From positions 9,628,564 through 9,692,563 of the forward strand of contig NC_037680.1 of assembly GCF_003255815.1 (NCBI RefSeq): a stretch of 64,000 nucleotides of DNA. Direction: 5' to 3'. Shown piece by piece: positions 22,800-34,779 of this stretch. How positions within the stretch are numbered: position 1 is the first letter of the stretch; the number at the start of each line of letters is the position of its first letter. Made by a program: the position numbers and the translations under genes. The notes below the pieces were generated by a model. The model saw only the letters and a list, made by a program, of their open reading frames with translations. It did not search any database and had not been told where the DNA came from. The DNA is from Theropithecus gelada. Its lineage: Eukaryota > Chordata > Mammalia > Primates > Cercopithecidae.

Positions 22800-23588
22800 A
22801 AATTAAATATTTCACATTGTAGGAAAAACAAGTCATTTCAGGAGAATACATTTGGTTATAACTATGGTAAATAACTGTCTTGAAGCATGATATTAGGCAG
22901 TTTGTATAAAAGGCAGAAATTGTCCTAACTGCAAAACTGATTTTTTCAGGGGGCACCATTATTTATCACCAGAATTTCATTCATTATAGAAAAGTGAATG
23001 TGTAATTTTAATAGCAATGGCTACCATACACCTCACACTGCACTTATTTTTTCATATTCTTAAATGACTTCTATTGTTCACTGCCGGAGATAAAAGAAAG
23101 AAAACTGGGGCTATTTATGTAGTGACATCTAGTAGATGCAGAGGTTTTCTAGTTGAGTAAGGCCAAAGTGGAGAAAAAAATAATAAGCTTGGCAAATAGT
23201 GGGGCACACACCACCCAGATTTGGCCCAGATTGCTGTGTGCTGTTCCCAAGAACAGTCTCTTCCATCTTTCCCAATCTGCATGTACAAAGGGCAGTGATG
23301 AGGCATTCTATGAGTTGGAATCACCTATTATGAAATATGGTTGCTATGGTGGTGGGAGGAGATTGGCTAAGGGAGAAGGGTATTAGGATCATTGTATTGT
23401 TGAGATAAACCTGGACCACATAGGATTTTACACCAACTTACTTTTGTGAACCAGCTTCAGGATTTCTTTTTGTCTCATTTCACAATGCTAGAACATATCA
23501 CAAATCAAATTAAAAATAAATACCAAAAGTTTCTTCTAGCTAGAAGGGTCTCCATCACCACTAAACTTTGTGGCATCTTCTGGTAAGT
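22800..23588. other. Unique intronic DNA
   Basis: No recognised repeat family or exon in this 790-bp stretch. Confidence 0.4.
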
Positions 23589-23589
23589 T

Positions 23590-24355
23590 ACTAGAAGTTG
23601 GGGGAGATTAAAGTCTGACAACCTCTATACCAACTCTCCCTGACTGTGAGTCCCCTGATAATAACATGAGGACAAATATTAGGCCGAGACGCAGCCTGCC
23701 TCGAAGGTGAGAACAGTTCTGGGATAACTTCTTTTTCAGTCTTTCTCACACTAACCCCCCTTAAAATGACTTTCTGAGAAAGCTCAATGCTGCCAGGAGA
23801 ATTTACTGTTTGTTCCAGCCAAAACCTGGTGATAGGCCAATAGGCCCTTGAATCCCTCTTAAAGCACTTATTTTAGAAAGCTTGCAATTATAAATCTTTT
23901 CTCTGCCCCCACTGAAATAAATCTTTTACCATCCAGAACTGGCTCCTCAAGGACGTGAGAGCCATCTCCTTGAAATACAAACATTCAAGACAATAGTTCT
24001 TACTCCCAGTCCCTGTAGGACAGTAAGGACCTAACTTCAGTGGATACCTTGCTCCAACTTGCACCACTAATTTCTGTCAAAAAGATATGAGAAGTTTGCT
24101 CCTAGGTGAACACTAGTTAGCAAACCCGGATAGACTAATGGACCAACCTCTCCCTTAATGCCTTTCTTTGGGTACACCCCAGCTTTTAAACAGTTTCCTG
24201 CCTTTTGTTTGACTGAGCTGTTATGCTGAGGTCTCTCCCGCACTGCAATACTTATTCCTGAGTGAAATCTAAGTTTACTGCTTTTAAAAAGTGTCCCACT
24301 TTTATTTTCTTTGGCAATACTGACTGTTGAAGCTGTGACAACTTTCAGATCGTAT
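23590..24355 (+). repeat. Probable ERV-type LTR remnant
   Basis: The base composition and signal order suggest a long LTR: 'cagccaaaacctggtgatag', 'ctgccccc' with 'aataaatcttttaccatcca', 'ctccttgaaatacaaacatt', 'gtgaacactagttagcaaac', 'ctgaggtctctcccgcactg', and an end near 'gaagctgtgac'. I cannot assign a family with confidence and saw no flanking duplication. It could be several merged fragments. Confidence 0.35.
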
Positions 24356-24359
24356 CAAT

Positions 24360-26550
24360 CCTGTGGTTTTTCTCCTAACAGGATTTCTATCCTCTTGATA
24401 ATTCTAAATTTCACTCATCATTAGGTTTCTAGTGCTTTTCTTACCTACTGAACCTTCAGTTAATCAGCCCTCCTGGCCTTGAAATGTGCCTGTTGAACTC
24501 TGCTCCATCTCATAAGCCTAGCAATGGATGTGTTGTGTGACACCATTTAGTTGACAATAGGAGACACACAAGCCACTAAAACTGATAAGAAATTCATCTC
24601 TAATTTACAACCTATGTCATTTTAGGAGACTCTTTTCATATTGAAAAGCTATTCCTTATTTATATTCATCTGTATCATATTTATCAACAACCAAATTTGA
24701 AACAATTGTGGAATTTATCTTCAAAAAATATTTTAGCATCCCTGTTTATTTCTATGGGTTATTAAGAATAGAACATGGAGGTTATAGGTGTAAAGGGAAG
24801 TAAAATTCTAAGGACATGGGTTGCTCAATCTTGTTACCAGCCCGATTTGATTTTCTAGGAATCTAACAGCACAGCAATGCTGGTATTTCCTCTGCCTCTA
24901 ATCCTTTAACACCTTTTAGGCTGCTTAAAAGAAGCAAATGGTCTCTTGACTTTGCCAAGAAAATGATCCAAATCTCTCAAATTTAAACTACTTCCCATTT
25001 TGTCTTTCTAGCATTTGCTCACCAACCAGGAGGTAAGTCAGTAACAATAGAACAGCTTTTATTGCCAGCGTCCTATTTTTATTGCTCCTCGTTAAGTAAT
25101 AGTATTGAGGAAACATTATTTATCAAGTTTTAATGATGTGGTATGTACTAAAAAGAACATACAATTAGGTTGTAAACTTTAAATATAGATTTTAGTTATC
25201 ATAGCTTAACTCAAAAGCTCTCATTTTCTACTTTGTCTCATCTACCGCCCTCCAAACTTGACTATTAACAAACAACTATTTGTCAAGAGGCTACTGTGTC
25301 CCTACAATGCACTAATAAAAGACCCAAACTGTTATAACGGCTACTGCAAAACAAGACTCCACCAATGAGGTGCTTAGGGCATAGTTGGTGAGATGATATT
25401 TGCATGCATATAGCAATTAGTAAATAAGGCAGTATGGAGTGCATGAAATTACTTTTTATATTCCACTTTTAAGTGTCTTAAGTAAGATACTCTGGCTTTG
25501 GTCATTGAGGGAGAAGAAAAAATATAAGAAATTGATCACTTATTCCTTAAAGGAGCTCACAATTTAATTGAAGAACGGAAAGATAGCACATACATGAATA
25601 TGGCTAACACTTGCAAAGTAAATTGTAAATTTCTATAACACACAGTGAGCAGATTAAGCAAATGGACACCAGTTCAATCAAGGAAGAATTAAGGAGAAAA
25701 TGAGATTGTAGGTATTATGCCTTCTCATCTCCAGTCCCCAAAAGAAATATCCCTGTAGCCATGAAATTTAGTAAAGGCTTAGCATATCTCAGGTCCCGAT
25801 AGGTTTGTGTAGAAATCCCATACAGTAGTAATGGAAGGTGACTTGAAACTTCAGCTTTAAATGAGAAACTAATACAATTTAAATCTCTTTCATTTTAATT
25901 TTATTGGCCAGAAAGAACACAATTCTTCAGAGACCAGAAACCCTTGATACTTTTTCTCATCATTGAAAATTGTCATAGAGAATCCTACTGGGAACTGGTG
26001 TCTTAAATTCAAATGATCAAAAAAAAATAAAGGCAGGCAAGTTAAAATTTTCCTGTAACAGAAATGCATTAACAAGACTCTTTGGTTATGGTGACAACAC
26101 AGCAATGGTTTTGATGTTTCTGTACTGCTGTCAGCTCAGACTGGTGGAGGAGCAATTTAGTCTAACTAACCACTTAACCCAGGAAGATTTATTGACAAGA
26201 GGGCCCGTGGTAGAAGCCTATCTTACTCTCCAAAGAACAACAAAGGGACACTCTGCATCTGCCCACATCACCTCAAGGAGTCCGCTGGTTTGGCCTTGTT
26301 GGTTTTCAGTTTCTTTGCCCTGGTTCATTTTTGTCCTATATCCATAATAATCCCTGTAGTCCCCCAACTGTTTTTCTCTTCTCTATTTCTAGAGAAGGTT
26401 ACATTTGGCAGCAAGGGCCTCTGCTCTGTGCAGCTAGCTTTTAGGCTCCTTGCAAGCACACTGTGGAAGTGTCTGGGAGGTTGTTCATTCTTCCTCAATT
26501 TCCTGTTCAATGTTCAACCATGTGGCCATCCAATATACATATATTTGGTT
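24360..26550. other. Mostly unique intronic DNA with faint L2 traces
   Basis: 25255-25640 has antisense L2-like phrases ('aaaggagctcacaatttaat') but no continuous match. An open frame at 26105-26347 has no recognised homology. No exon is called. Confidence 0.35.
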
Positions 26551-26557
26551 TGTGGTT

Positions 26558-26857
26558 CTTTTTTTTTTCTTTTGAGATGGAGTCTCCCTCTGGTGTCCAG
26601 GCTGGAGTACAGTGGTGCAATCTCAGTTCACTGCAACCTCCACCTCCTGGGTACAAAAGGGATTCTCCTGACTCAGCCTCCCGACTACCTGGGATTACAG
26701 ACAGGCACCACCACTCTCAGCTAATTTTTGTATTTTTAGTAGAGACGGGGTTTTGCCACGTTGGCCAGGCTCGTCTCAAACTCCTCACCTATGGTTATCC
26801 GCCCGCCTCCACCTCCCAAAATGCTGGGATTACAGGCATGAGCCACCGCACCCAGCC
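26558..26857 (-). mobile_element. AluS-type SINE
   Basis: Antisense full-length Alu: T-run, 'gagatggagtctccctctgg', 'attttagtag' linker region, and 'gcatgagccaccgcacccag' at its 5' end. Open frames of up to about 147 codons crossing it are Alu-derived artefacts. It has the same orientation as DPP10. Confidence 0.95.
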
Positions 26858-26875
26858 CACAATAATTTTTTTTTT

Positions 26876-28055
26876 TTTTTTAAACTTCTACCTTTCATTC
26901 TCCTAGCTGAAGGTTAAACAAGATGAATGATAAAACCTAGACAATAAAAAATGATAATGAGTTTTATTTGAGAACAAAGTCTCTCTTGTTTAATAAGTAC
27001 TTGGTATTCTCAACATTTAGTCCATTTGAACAGTCTTTGCACTCTTGATCTCAATCCTGTACCCATCCTACATTTGCCATGAAGTATGATGCCCTGAGAC
27101 AATAGACTAAAACAGTAACAGTTTCTGGAATTTCTCAGAGAAAAGATCTCCGCCACCAGCATTGTTTTGTTTCTCTCAAGTGAAATCAGAATCTATGCTT
27201 TCTTCCTTCCACTGTTCATAATTCATGGCTACTTTTGCTTCTTGCATGCCTATAGAAAAACAAACACGATCTTTAATTTTCTTTCGCATGCTATCTCAGT
27301 CAACTTCTACATCATTAGGAAGCCCATTTTCATTTATCTTTTCCTTTTCCACCCTTTTTTCCCTTCTTCTTCTAAAGTGAACACTAGAAATAGCATTAAT
27401 CATGGAAAGATTATGTTAAAAATCTAGAAATCATGAAATGAAATGCGATATTTCAAAGATATGATTTCATTAATTTCTCAAGTGCTATGAAAGTGTTCAG
27501 AAGCCCCCTTTAAAGTCTCCTCAAAATTATTTTCAAAGTTCTGCATCCTCTTCGGGATAAATCTGCTTTTCTTTTGAATCAGCATTCAAGATGCAGTTTA
27601 AAGTTCTCATTCAATTTTACTTTTTTCCTTTAATTACTAGAATTGCAAGAGTTCTATTTTCTACACATTTTCACAACAAATGTACACTATTTCAGATACA
27701 TTAAGGCTAAATGGTCTTTTGTGGATGAGCCTCAGGGGAAACGTAACCACCATTTGTAACTGTTTCCGCAGGAAAATGAATTCTGAGTTTCAAACAACTG
27801 ATTTACAAATGAACATTTAGATAGCTATCACTCTCCATTTGTAAGTGGAAGACATCCTTTATCCTGTAATTTTTTTTTTTTTTTTTTCATTGTAAGCCTG
27901 ACAAGGTCATCCAATAGAATGGCCCTAAAAAGTTTTTCCAGGACAAAACAGGATCAGTATTCCCACTTAGCTGATGCCAGGAAATGTTACACCCTACAGG
28001 GATCCGGACCTCTTGTTACTCCCTTTGACTTCTCACTCCTTCAAAAAGGCAGACC
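26876..28055. other. Unique intronic DNA; poly(T) at about 27870-27888
   Basis: No exon or repeat family recognised. 27420-27860 is free of repeats and of moderate complexity, with a small exact inverted repeat (gaaatcat / atgatttc) near 27430-27470. It could be conserved non-coding sequence, but that cannot be judged here. Confidence 0.35.
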
Positions 28056-28059
28056 TAGA

Positions 28060-28268
28060 CAATGTCATATCACTAATACTATTAGCCTTGGACCTTAAAA
28101 TCTAACTGAACCTCTTAGTTTTCCCATCTATAACATGAGAAAAGCAACCTTTATGGAATATTGTAATGATCAGAGGGATACGTGTAAAGTCCCTACCAGC
28201 ATCTGATATTTAAAATAAATGGCTAACAGAGGGAGCTATGGTTATTACTATTACCATTATGATTATTA
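28060..28268 (+). repeat. MIR SINE
   Basis: Sense MIR: 'tgaacctcttagttttccca', 'tctataacatgagaaaagca', 'taatgatcagagggatacgt', 'aaagtccctaccagcatctg', and terminal 'attattact'. Confidence 0.6.
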
Positions 28269-28270
28269 CT

Positions 28271-28567
28271 AAGATGGTGTATCACTGTGGCACTGACTGA
28301 AGTGCAGTGACTGTAATCACAGCTCACTGGTACCTCAACCTTCCCTGGCTCAGATGATTCTCCCAGCTTAGCCTCTCAAGTAGCTGGGACTACAGCGCTT
28401 CACCACCATGCCTGGCTAATGCTTTTTGTGGTGTTTGTTTGTTTGTTTTGTAGAGATGGGGTCTCCCTGCGTCACCAAGGCTGGTCTCGAATTCTGGGCT
28501 CAAGCTATCCATCCACCTAGACTTCCTAAAGTGCTGGGACTACAAGCGTGAGCCACCATGCCTAGCC
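28271..28567 (-). mobile_element. AluJ-type SINE, old
   Basis: Antisense Alu with heavy divergence: 'gaagtgcagtgactgtaatc', 'aagtagctgggactacagcg', 'gtagagatggggtctccctg', 'gtgctgggactacaagcgtg'. Its middle linker has expanded as (TTTG)n. The terminal T-run is lost. Divergence and the 'gggactacag' state fit the AluJ group. Confidence 0.88.
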
Positions 28568-28634
28568 TGGAGCTATTATTATTAATTCAAAGCATCAATT
28601 ATCAGAAAGATTCAGAATTAAAATCAAGTTAATT

Positions 28635-28745
28635 CAACAAAAAAATAAATATTGAACCCTTATCGCCTGGGTAGCACTGCGCAAGGTACAATTGGGGTAC
28701 ACAGGTTGGGAGAAAGACTTGGTAGCGTAATCTAAAGGAGGTCTA
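28635..28745 (-). repeat. L2 LINE fragment, weak
   Basis: 'aattcaacaaaaaaataaat', 'attgaacccttatcgcctgg', and 'gcactgcgcaaggtacaatt' follow antisense L2 (caacaaatatttattgag ... tgccaggcactgt). Confidence 0.38.
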
Positions 28746-29237
28746 AGTCTCAGATGGCAACAAACAATATGAACCTACTCTGATCTCTAGACATGTATTT
28801 TGTTTGATCCATACAATACTTCAGACTTTGAATTTGTTGTCAACATTTAGAAGCCAGAAAATTTTGCATGAAAATAAAAATCTTAAAAAATGTGCACGCA
28901 TGTTTCTGCCTGGCAATAATTGGGTGGTGTTGAAAACTGGTTGTCTTCTTAAATGTCTGGAAGGCCTTCATTTCTCCACATGCTCTACCCAGTCTACTAT
29001 ACGGATTTACTTGCTGATCCCTCTGAGCAATTGAGTTTGCAATTCTTATTTTGAATAATATGTTAAAACCATAACCCTTAAAGGGTTCCTTACCACTTAC
29101 TATTTTCATAACAAAGTTTAAGATTGCCTCTTTATTTTATAAAGTAAAAATAAATCCACATCACAAGAAATCAGCAACTGGATAGGCACCTATCAGTGTA
29201 GGACACTAAACTAGTCACTAAAGGAAGGGTTACTTTT

Positions 29238-29531
29238 TTTTTTTTTTTTTTTTTTTTTGATACAGAGTCTTCCTCTGTCACCCTGGGGGGCAGTGGCTCT
29301 ATCTTGCTCACTGCGACTTCCGCCTTCCGGGTTCAAGCAATTTTTGTACTTCCGGAGTAGCTGAGAATACAGGTGCCTGCCACCATGCCCAGCTATTTTT
29401 TTTTATATTTTTAATAGAGACACAGTTTTGCCATGTTGGCCATGTTGGTCTTGAACTCTTGACCTTAAGTGAGCCACCCACCTCAGTCTCCCAAAGTGCT
29501 GGGATTACAGGCATGAGCCAACGTGCCCTGC
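29238..29531 (-). mobile_element. Alu SINE, antisense, with target duplication
   Basis: Starts with a T-run of over 20 bp, then 'gatacagagtcttcctctgt', 'gccatgttggccatgttggt', 'gtgctgggattacaggcatg', and ends at 'acgtgccctgcc'. 'gttactttt' at 29229-29237 and 29537-29545 is the likely target duplication. The right arm is damaged around 'ctgggggg' and 'caagcaatttttgtacttcc'. Confidence 0.92.
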
Positions 29532-29599
29532 CAAGTGTTACTTTTCAAAGTGGATAGACAATTGCTTACACTCTATATTATAGATAATAATAAGAATGG

Positions 29600-29855
29600 T
29601 TCATATTCACTGGTGCTTAGTGCCAGGGTCTATTCTATGCCCCTTACCTACCTACCTTCATTTAACCCTCCTAAATACTTTTGGAGTTAGATACTATTTT
29701 TTTGTCTTATTCAGCACAAAAGAAAGCTGAAGCCATGCCCCAAGAAATTAAACAACCTGCCTAAGGTCACATAGCTCTGACAGAGTCAGGATTCAAACCC
29801 CAGAAACAGAGTCAAGATTCAAAGCAAGCCGTCTGGTGCCAGGACCTGTGCTCAG
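29600..29855 (-). repeat. MIR SINE
   Basis: Antisense MIR: 'accttcatttaaccctccta', 'acctgcctaaggtcacatag', 'gagtcaggattcaaacccca'. The end is partly duplicated: 'gagtcaggattcaaa' is repeated as 'gagtcaagattcaaa' 32 bp later. Confidence 0.65.
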
Positions 29856-29924
29856 AAGTATTGTGTAATAAAGACCCTTTGCTATGGTCCATCCTTTCTG
29901 TGATGAATTGTTATGCTTCAATAT

Positions 29925-30045
29925 ATGCATACAAATACTATATATACACACAAATATGCATATATAATACATATATATGAACAAACCACATATATGTTTG
30001 ATTGCACACACAATACATATATATGAACAAACCACATATATAAAT
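29925..30045. repeat. AT-rich simple sequence with a 30-bp exact direct repeat
   Basis: (TATA/CATA)n low-complexity DNA that contains two identical 30-bp copies at 29966-29995 and 30012-30041 (period 46 bp), each centred on 'atgaacaaaccacatatat'. Confidence 0.85.
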
Positions 30046-30054
30046 GTTAGATTA

Positions 30055-30288
30055 TTATTTTCCATTGATAAAATACACATTGTCAATATCAGATTGCTTT
30101 AGTTATTGTGGCTTTGTAGAATGTTCTGATACATTTCTTGGCAATTCTTCAACATATTCTCTTCCAAACAAGTTTGAGTATGTCAGGTCCATAATAAATC
30201 ATACGGGATTTTTAATTAGAATTGCAATAAATTTATAGATGAATTTGTGGAAAATTATCATCCTAATAGTATTATTTCTTACTAAGTT
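30055..30288 (-). repeat. L1M ORF2 fragment, antisense
   Basis: 'ttagttattgtggctttgta', 'tttttaattagaattgcaat' and 'atagatgaatttgtggaaaa' are the reverse complement of an L1 ORF2 segment. It is juxtaposed head-to-head with the sense L1M 3' UTR that follows. Confidence 0.6.
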
Positions 30289-30292
30289 TACC

Positions 30293-30650
30293 TCACAGAA
30301 GTAGAGAGTGGAACAGTGATTCCAGAGGCAGGTGGGGGTGGGGAGAAGCGCGGTCAAAGGTTGGTCAACAGACACAAAGCACAGCTAGATGGAAGGAATA
30401 CATTTTAACGTTCTATACCATTGTAGGTGACTTTAATTAACAACATTTCTTGTATGTCTTAAAATGCCTAGAAAAACAGGTTTTGAATGTTCCCAACTCA
30501 GAGAAATGATAAATGTTTGAAGTGATATGCTAATTACTCTGATTTGATCATTACACATTGTATACCTGTATCAGAATATCACACTGTACTCCACAAATGT
30601 GTACAATTATTATGACTTATTTACAAATAACAATAAAAGCAAAAAAATAC
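30293..30650 (+). repeat. L1M-type 3' UTR fragment
   Basis: 'gaagtagagagtggaacagt', 'gattccagaggcaggtgggg', 'gatcattacacattgtatac', 'ctgtatcagaatatcacact' and 'ccacaaatgtgtacaattat' follow the L1MA/L1MB 3' UTR. Same family type as 105-485. Confidence 0.7.
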
Positions 30651-31064
30651 TTCTATGATTTTAGGTTGAGTTATTTAAAAATTTTTTTTATGTTCAATTG
30701 CAGAGTAAGCCCATTGAAAAGATCTTATAGAGTCAAATTCCCAGGGCTTGGTGATAGGTTGGAAATGAGAAGCAAGAGAAAGGTGAGCTTGCAGGTATAT
30801 TGTTTTTTAACATGTGCTCCCCTAACCTGTTCAGGCACTTTGTGATCTAGGTATCAGGAGGTGCTACAGTGGCCATTTGCTGGGAGCAGGGAAATTATAT
30901 CAATAGGATGAGCCATTTTCAGTGTAGAAGGAATAGAAAAGCTCCACAAAAAGGCATAGAAATGCACTGCAATAGAAATGATGGATGCAAGGTAAGGAGT
31001 TCCACTGGGAAAAATCAGGAGAGGCTGAAAGAAAATGTGGGACACAAGGGGGAAAAGCAAGTGT
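30651..31064. other. Unique intronic DNA
   Basis: No repeat or exon recognised in this 410-bp stretch. Confidence 0.4.
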
Positions 31065-31300
31065 GCACTAACATTTACTGAGTGCTACACTATATCAGGC
31101 CCTGTGCTAAACACTTTGTACGTGTCCTTCTAATGACACCTAAGACATGTCGACTATATTGTCCTCATTTTATAGGTGAGAAGGCTAAAGTTCAGAAAAC
31201 TTAAGTTACTTTTCTACATTCACACAACCAGGAAATGTTAAGAGCAAAATTTGAACCGAGGTCTCTGAATCCAATGCCCATGATTACTGTACTCTATATG
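31065..31300 (-). repeat. MIR SINE
   Basis: Antisense MIR: 'catttactgagtgctacact', 'ccctgtgctaaacactttgt', 'attttataggtgagaaggct', 'gcaaaatttgaaccgaggtc'. Confidence 0.68.
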
Positions 31301-31490
31301 GAATGCAATAGTTCCCCTCCAGTCCTGGGCATGCTCAGGCGTTTAGATGGTTAGAGATTTCTGTGTCGCAGCTCTGACAGACACAGTGGTCATTTTACGG
31401 AGAATGGGGAAAAACTAACATAATGAGTGGCATGCCACATATAGCAGTTCTTTTCGATACACTATAATGGATATTTATTTATTTATTATT

Positions 31491-31649
31491 TTTTATTTTT
31501 TTGAGACAGAGTCTCACTCTGTCATGCAGGGTGGATTGCAGTGGCACGATCTCAGCTCACATCAATCTCTGCCTCCTGGGTTCAAGTGATTCTCCCGCCT
31601 CAGCCTTCCAAGTAGCTGGGATTACAGGCATGAGCCACAGCTCTCGGCC
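31491..31649 (-). mobile_element. Single-arm Alu created by deletion between the two arms
   Basis: An antisense right arm ('gagacagagtctcactctgt' to 'gtagctgggattacaggc') runs straight into the extreme 5' end of the left arm ('atgagccacagctctcggcc'). Both arms contain 'ctgggattacaggc', so recombination between these copies would remove the intervening linker and most of the left arm and leave this 150-bp monomer. Confidence 0.8.
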
Positions 31650-31754
31650 ATTGGACAATTATTTAGAGTAACAGAAATGAATACGATTTGCTCTAACGCT
31701 AAGTGGAATAGTTCCGTATAGTAGAGGATATAACCATGGACACAAAGAGGATAG

Positions 31755-34210
31755 AAATACAATAAAAAAATTAAAAACCTTTGTTCTGTTAAGGACACTA
31801 TTAAGAAAATGAAAAGATAAGTCACAGAGTAGGAGAAAATATTTGCAACTCACATATCTAATAAACGATGTGTATCTGAAATATTTCTTTAGAAAACCTC
31901 TTACAAATCAAAAATAAGAAAATAAATAACCCAGTTAAAAATGGACAAAATAACTGAACATACTCTCCACCAAAGAAGATACACAGGTAGCAAATAAGTA
32001 TATAAAGAGATGCCCAGCACTATTTGTAATTAGAGAACTGCAAATTAAAACAACAAGATACCACTTCATGCCTATTAGAATGACTGAAATCTTAAAATAA
32101 AAAATGACAATATCCATACTGCTGGTGAAGCATTCCTCTTCATTGCTGGTCAGAATGCAAAATGGTATAGCCACTTTGAAAGACAGTTTAGACTTACCAT
32201 ATTCCGCATCAGTTTCACTTTTAGGTATTCACTCAATAGACTTGAATTTATGTCCACACAAAACCCTGCACCTAAATGTTTCTAGAAGTTTTATTCATAA
32301 TCACCCCAAACTCAAAGCAACCGAGTTCTCCAGAAGGCGAACGGATAAACAAACGGACATATCCACAGATAATATTACTTAGCAATAAAGTAGAATGAGC
32401 TATTAATCCATGCCACAATGTGAATGATTCTTAAATGCATATTACTAAATGAAAAAAAGCCTATCTGAAAAGGCAACATTATCTATGATCTTATTCATAT
32501 GACATTCTTGAAAAGGCAGAAAGATATGGACAGAAAACAGATGAGAGATTTCAAGGGGTTTGGGGAGGGAGACAGTTGACTGACTAGGTAAAGCACAGGA
32601 GATTCTTTTAGGGTGGTGAGAGTATTCCACATAGTACCACAGTGATGAATACATGACACTGTATATTTGTCAAAATTCACAGAACTTTACAGAGCAGAGA
32701 ATACATTTAACATATGCAAATTTAAAATACCAGTAGATTGAGAGATCCCAGGATGAAATGCACACTTTGACAAAAAGATCTAACTGTATGCTAAGTGTAC
32801 AGCATAACCTCGCCGAAGAGGGTGGGTTAAAGAACTGTTGACCTAAGTAACTTTGGAAATGATTGAAAAGCAGAAGATAAAAGGGCAAAGGAACTGCACA
32901 TAAGCACTGTCCCCTAGTTGGTAAAGCTATTTTTCAAAGGAACATAACTTACCAATCCTGAAGCCACTCTTCATGTACGTATACCTGGATGGAGAAAGTA
33001 AGTAAATGAATCAATAAGAGTAAGATCCCATTTTCTCAGTTTTCAAATGGGAGGTTACAGACAAGCAAAGGATCCATGTGGTACAGTATTAGAGTAGGAA
33101 ACATCATTGTGAACTCATGCTTAAATATTTAATGTGGACACAGATGGATGACTATTGAAATAATTACAGATATGTATACATACGTGGGTTAGTATTCACA
33201 CATAGTCCACTGAGAGGGCCTAGAAGCAATGAATCCCCTGTAGCGACCGGCACACCCAGTACCAAGATCTTGGTTTCAAAAGCCATTCTCCAATGAAAGA
33301 AACCAGAGTCCTTGGGGAAATTGTTGATTCTAGGTCCAAGACAGAGAATATACAAGATAATCCTCGAGTTTATTATGGTATCACAAATTAAGGAGATGCT
33401 TACAAAACAAAAATGATAGGCTTAGGCTAAAAGTATGCAGGAGCGAAGTGATTCAATAAGTATGTGATTGAATAAAGTCAACAGGGGGAGGGAGAAGAGG
33501 AAGAGTTGGGTGTCTGAATAGAAGAATTTTAAATAATTTATGTTGATACCTGCCCTGTCTGAAGGAGATAGAGAATAATTTCCCACCATGTAAGGGTAGG
33601 CTGTGCCTACTATTGCTGCAGAGAGTATGGTGTGCAAAGTAGAGGGGGGAAGAGCATTTTGTAGTGGAGACACCTGAAACACTATCTTAGCCAAGTGATC
33701 TAGGTTAACAGCATCAGTGATAGTCACGTTGATAGCATAGACCCTTGTTAGGAAAAGAATTGAAGAGTATATCCGTTCTGAAGTTTTCCTCCTCAAAGCC
33801 CATGACCCCAGTCTAACTATGAGAAAAACATCAGATAAAAACCCACTTGAGGGACATTCTACAAAATAAGGGACCAGTCCTTCTCAAAACTGCCAAGGTT
33901 GTTGAAAAGAAACTCTGAAAAATTATCACAGTTCAGAGAAGGCTAAGGAGAAATAATGACTAAATGTCATGTGATAGAGGGGATCCTGGAACAGGAGGTT
34001 AGGGAAAAACTAATAAAGTTAAATAAAGTATGGAGTTTAGTTAATAGTAATGTGCCACAACGTTTATTCCTCACTGTGACAAATGTACTATAGTAGTGTA
34101 AAATATTAGCAATAGGGGAAACTATGTTGGTATATGTGGGAGCTCTGTACAATCTTTGCAACTTGTCGGTAAATATCAAATTATTCTAAGACTTTAAAGT
34201 GTATTTTTTA
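31755..34210 (+). mobile_element. Ancient L1 (L1ME-like): ORF2 C-terminal part plus long 3' UTR
   Basis: A 2.45-kb near-contiguous old L1 in sense. 31755-32450 follows the end of ORF2 ('ctgttaaggacactattaag', 'gcaaattaaaacaacaagat', 'accacttcatgcctattaga', 'tggtatagccactttgaaag'). From 32450 it is the unusually long 3' UTR typical of L1ME-age elements ('cccaggatgaaatgcacact', 'taagtaactttggaaatgat', 'tgaaagaaaccagagtcctt', 'atcctggaacaggaggttag', 'gacaaatgtactatagtagt', 'caatctttgcaacttgtcgg'). The reading frame is destroyed by stops and frameshifts. Open frames here, such as 33422-33796 on the minus strand, are not genes. Confidence 0.72.
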
Positions 34211-34524
34211 AAACAGAAAATTACCTGATGTTACAGGATAATGTTTCATTCCAATAAAGCTCCATATCCATTTGCTTTGGTCATCCTCGTCAAGCCCTTT
34301 CTTGATATCACATTCCGCTCCAGTTTTCTATCAACTGCGACGAATTTGAAGGAACATTGTAGCGCTTCGTTTCAATTCAGTAGAGACTTCTGTATCTTAG
34401 ACGATCGAGGCCTCATTATTTCCTACCTCCTAACCAGCAGCTCCACGCAGCTCTCGTCTCCCTCCCTCTCTCCACCTGTCTGTTTTTCATTTTCCATTCT
34501 TCTTATAGCCAAAGGTTGAAGCTA

Positions 34525-34710
34525 TCTTCTATCACATTTGGTATGTACCAGGTACTTGTATGTTATTTCTAATCCTCCAATTTCCGGATGAGAACACTGA
34601 GCCCCAGACTGTTTAACATGTCCCAGGCTCGGAGGCTTTTAAGTGCAGATAGCTGATCAAAATGAAAAGCAAGCATTTGTCTCCGAAGAACAGGCCCTCT
34701 ACGCCAGCAA
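34525..34710 (-). repeat. MIR SINE
   Basis: Antisense MIR: 'taatcctccaatttccggat', 'gagaacactgagccccagac', 'gtttaacatgtcccaggctc'. Confidence 0.55.
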
Positions 34711-34779
34711 AACATTACTCTATCTTTCTTAAAGCCTTCTAGGTCTCCTTTCGTCAAGTATATAATGCAATATGATAAA

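Noticed and set aside
26463..26906. Overlapping plus-strand frames of 144 and 147 codons
   Set aside because: Both cross the antisense Alu at 26558-26857. Their sequence is the usual translation of Alu (for example VQAGVQW, AGITGMSH) and not a gene.
33422..33796. A 124-codon minus-strand frame
   Set aside because: Lies in the 3' UTR of the sense L1ME at 31755-34210 on the opposite strand, so it is a chance frame.
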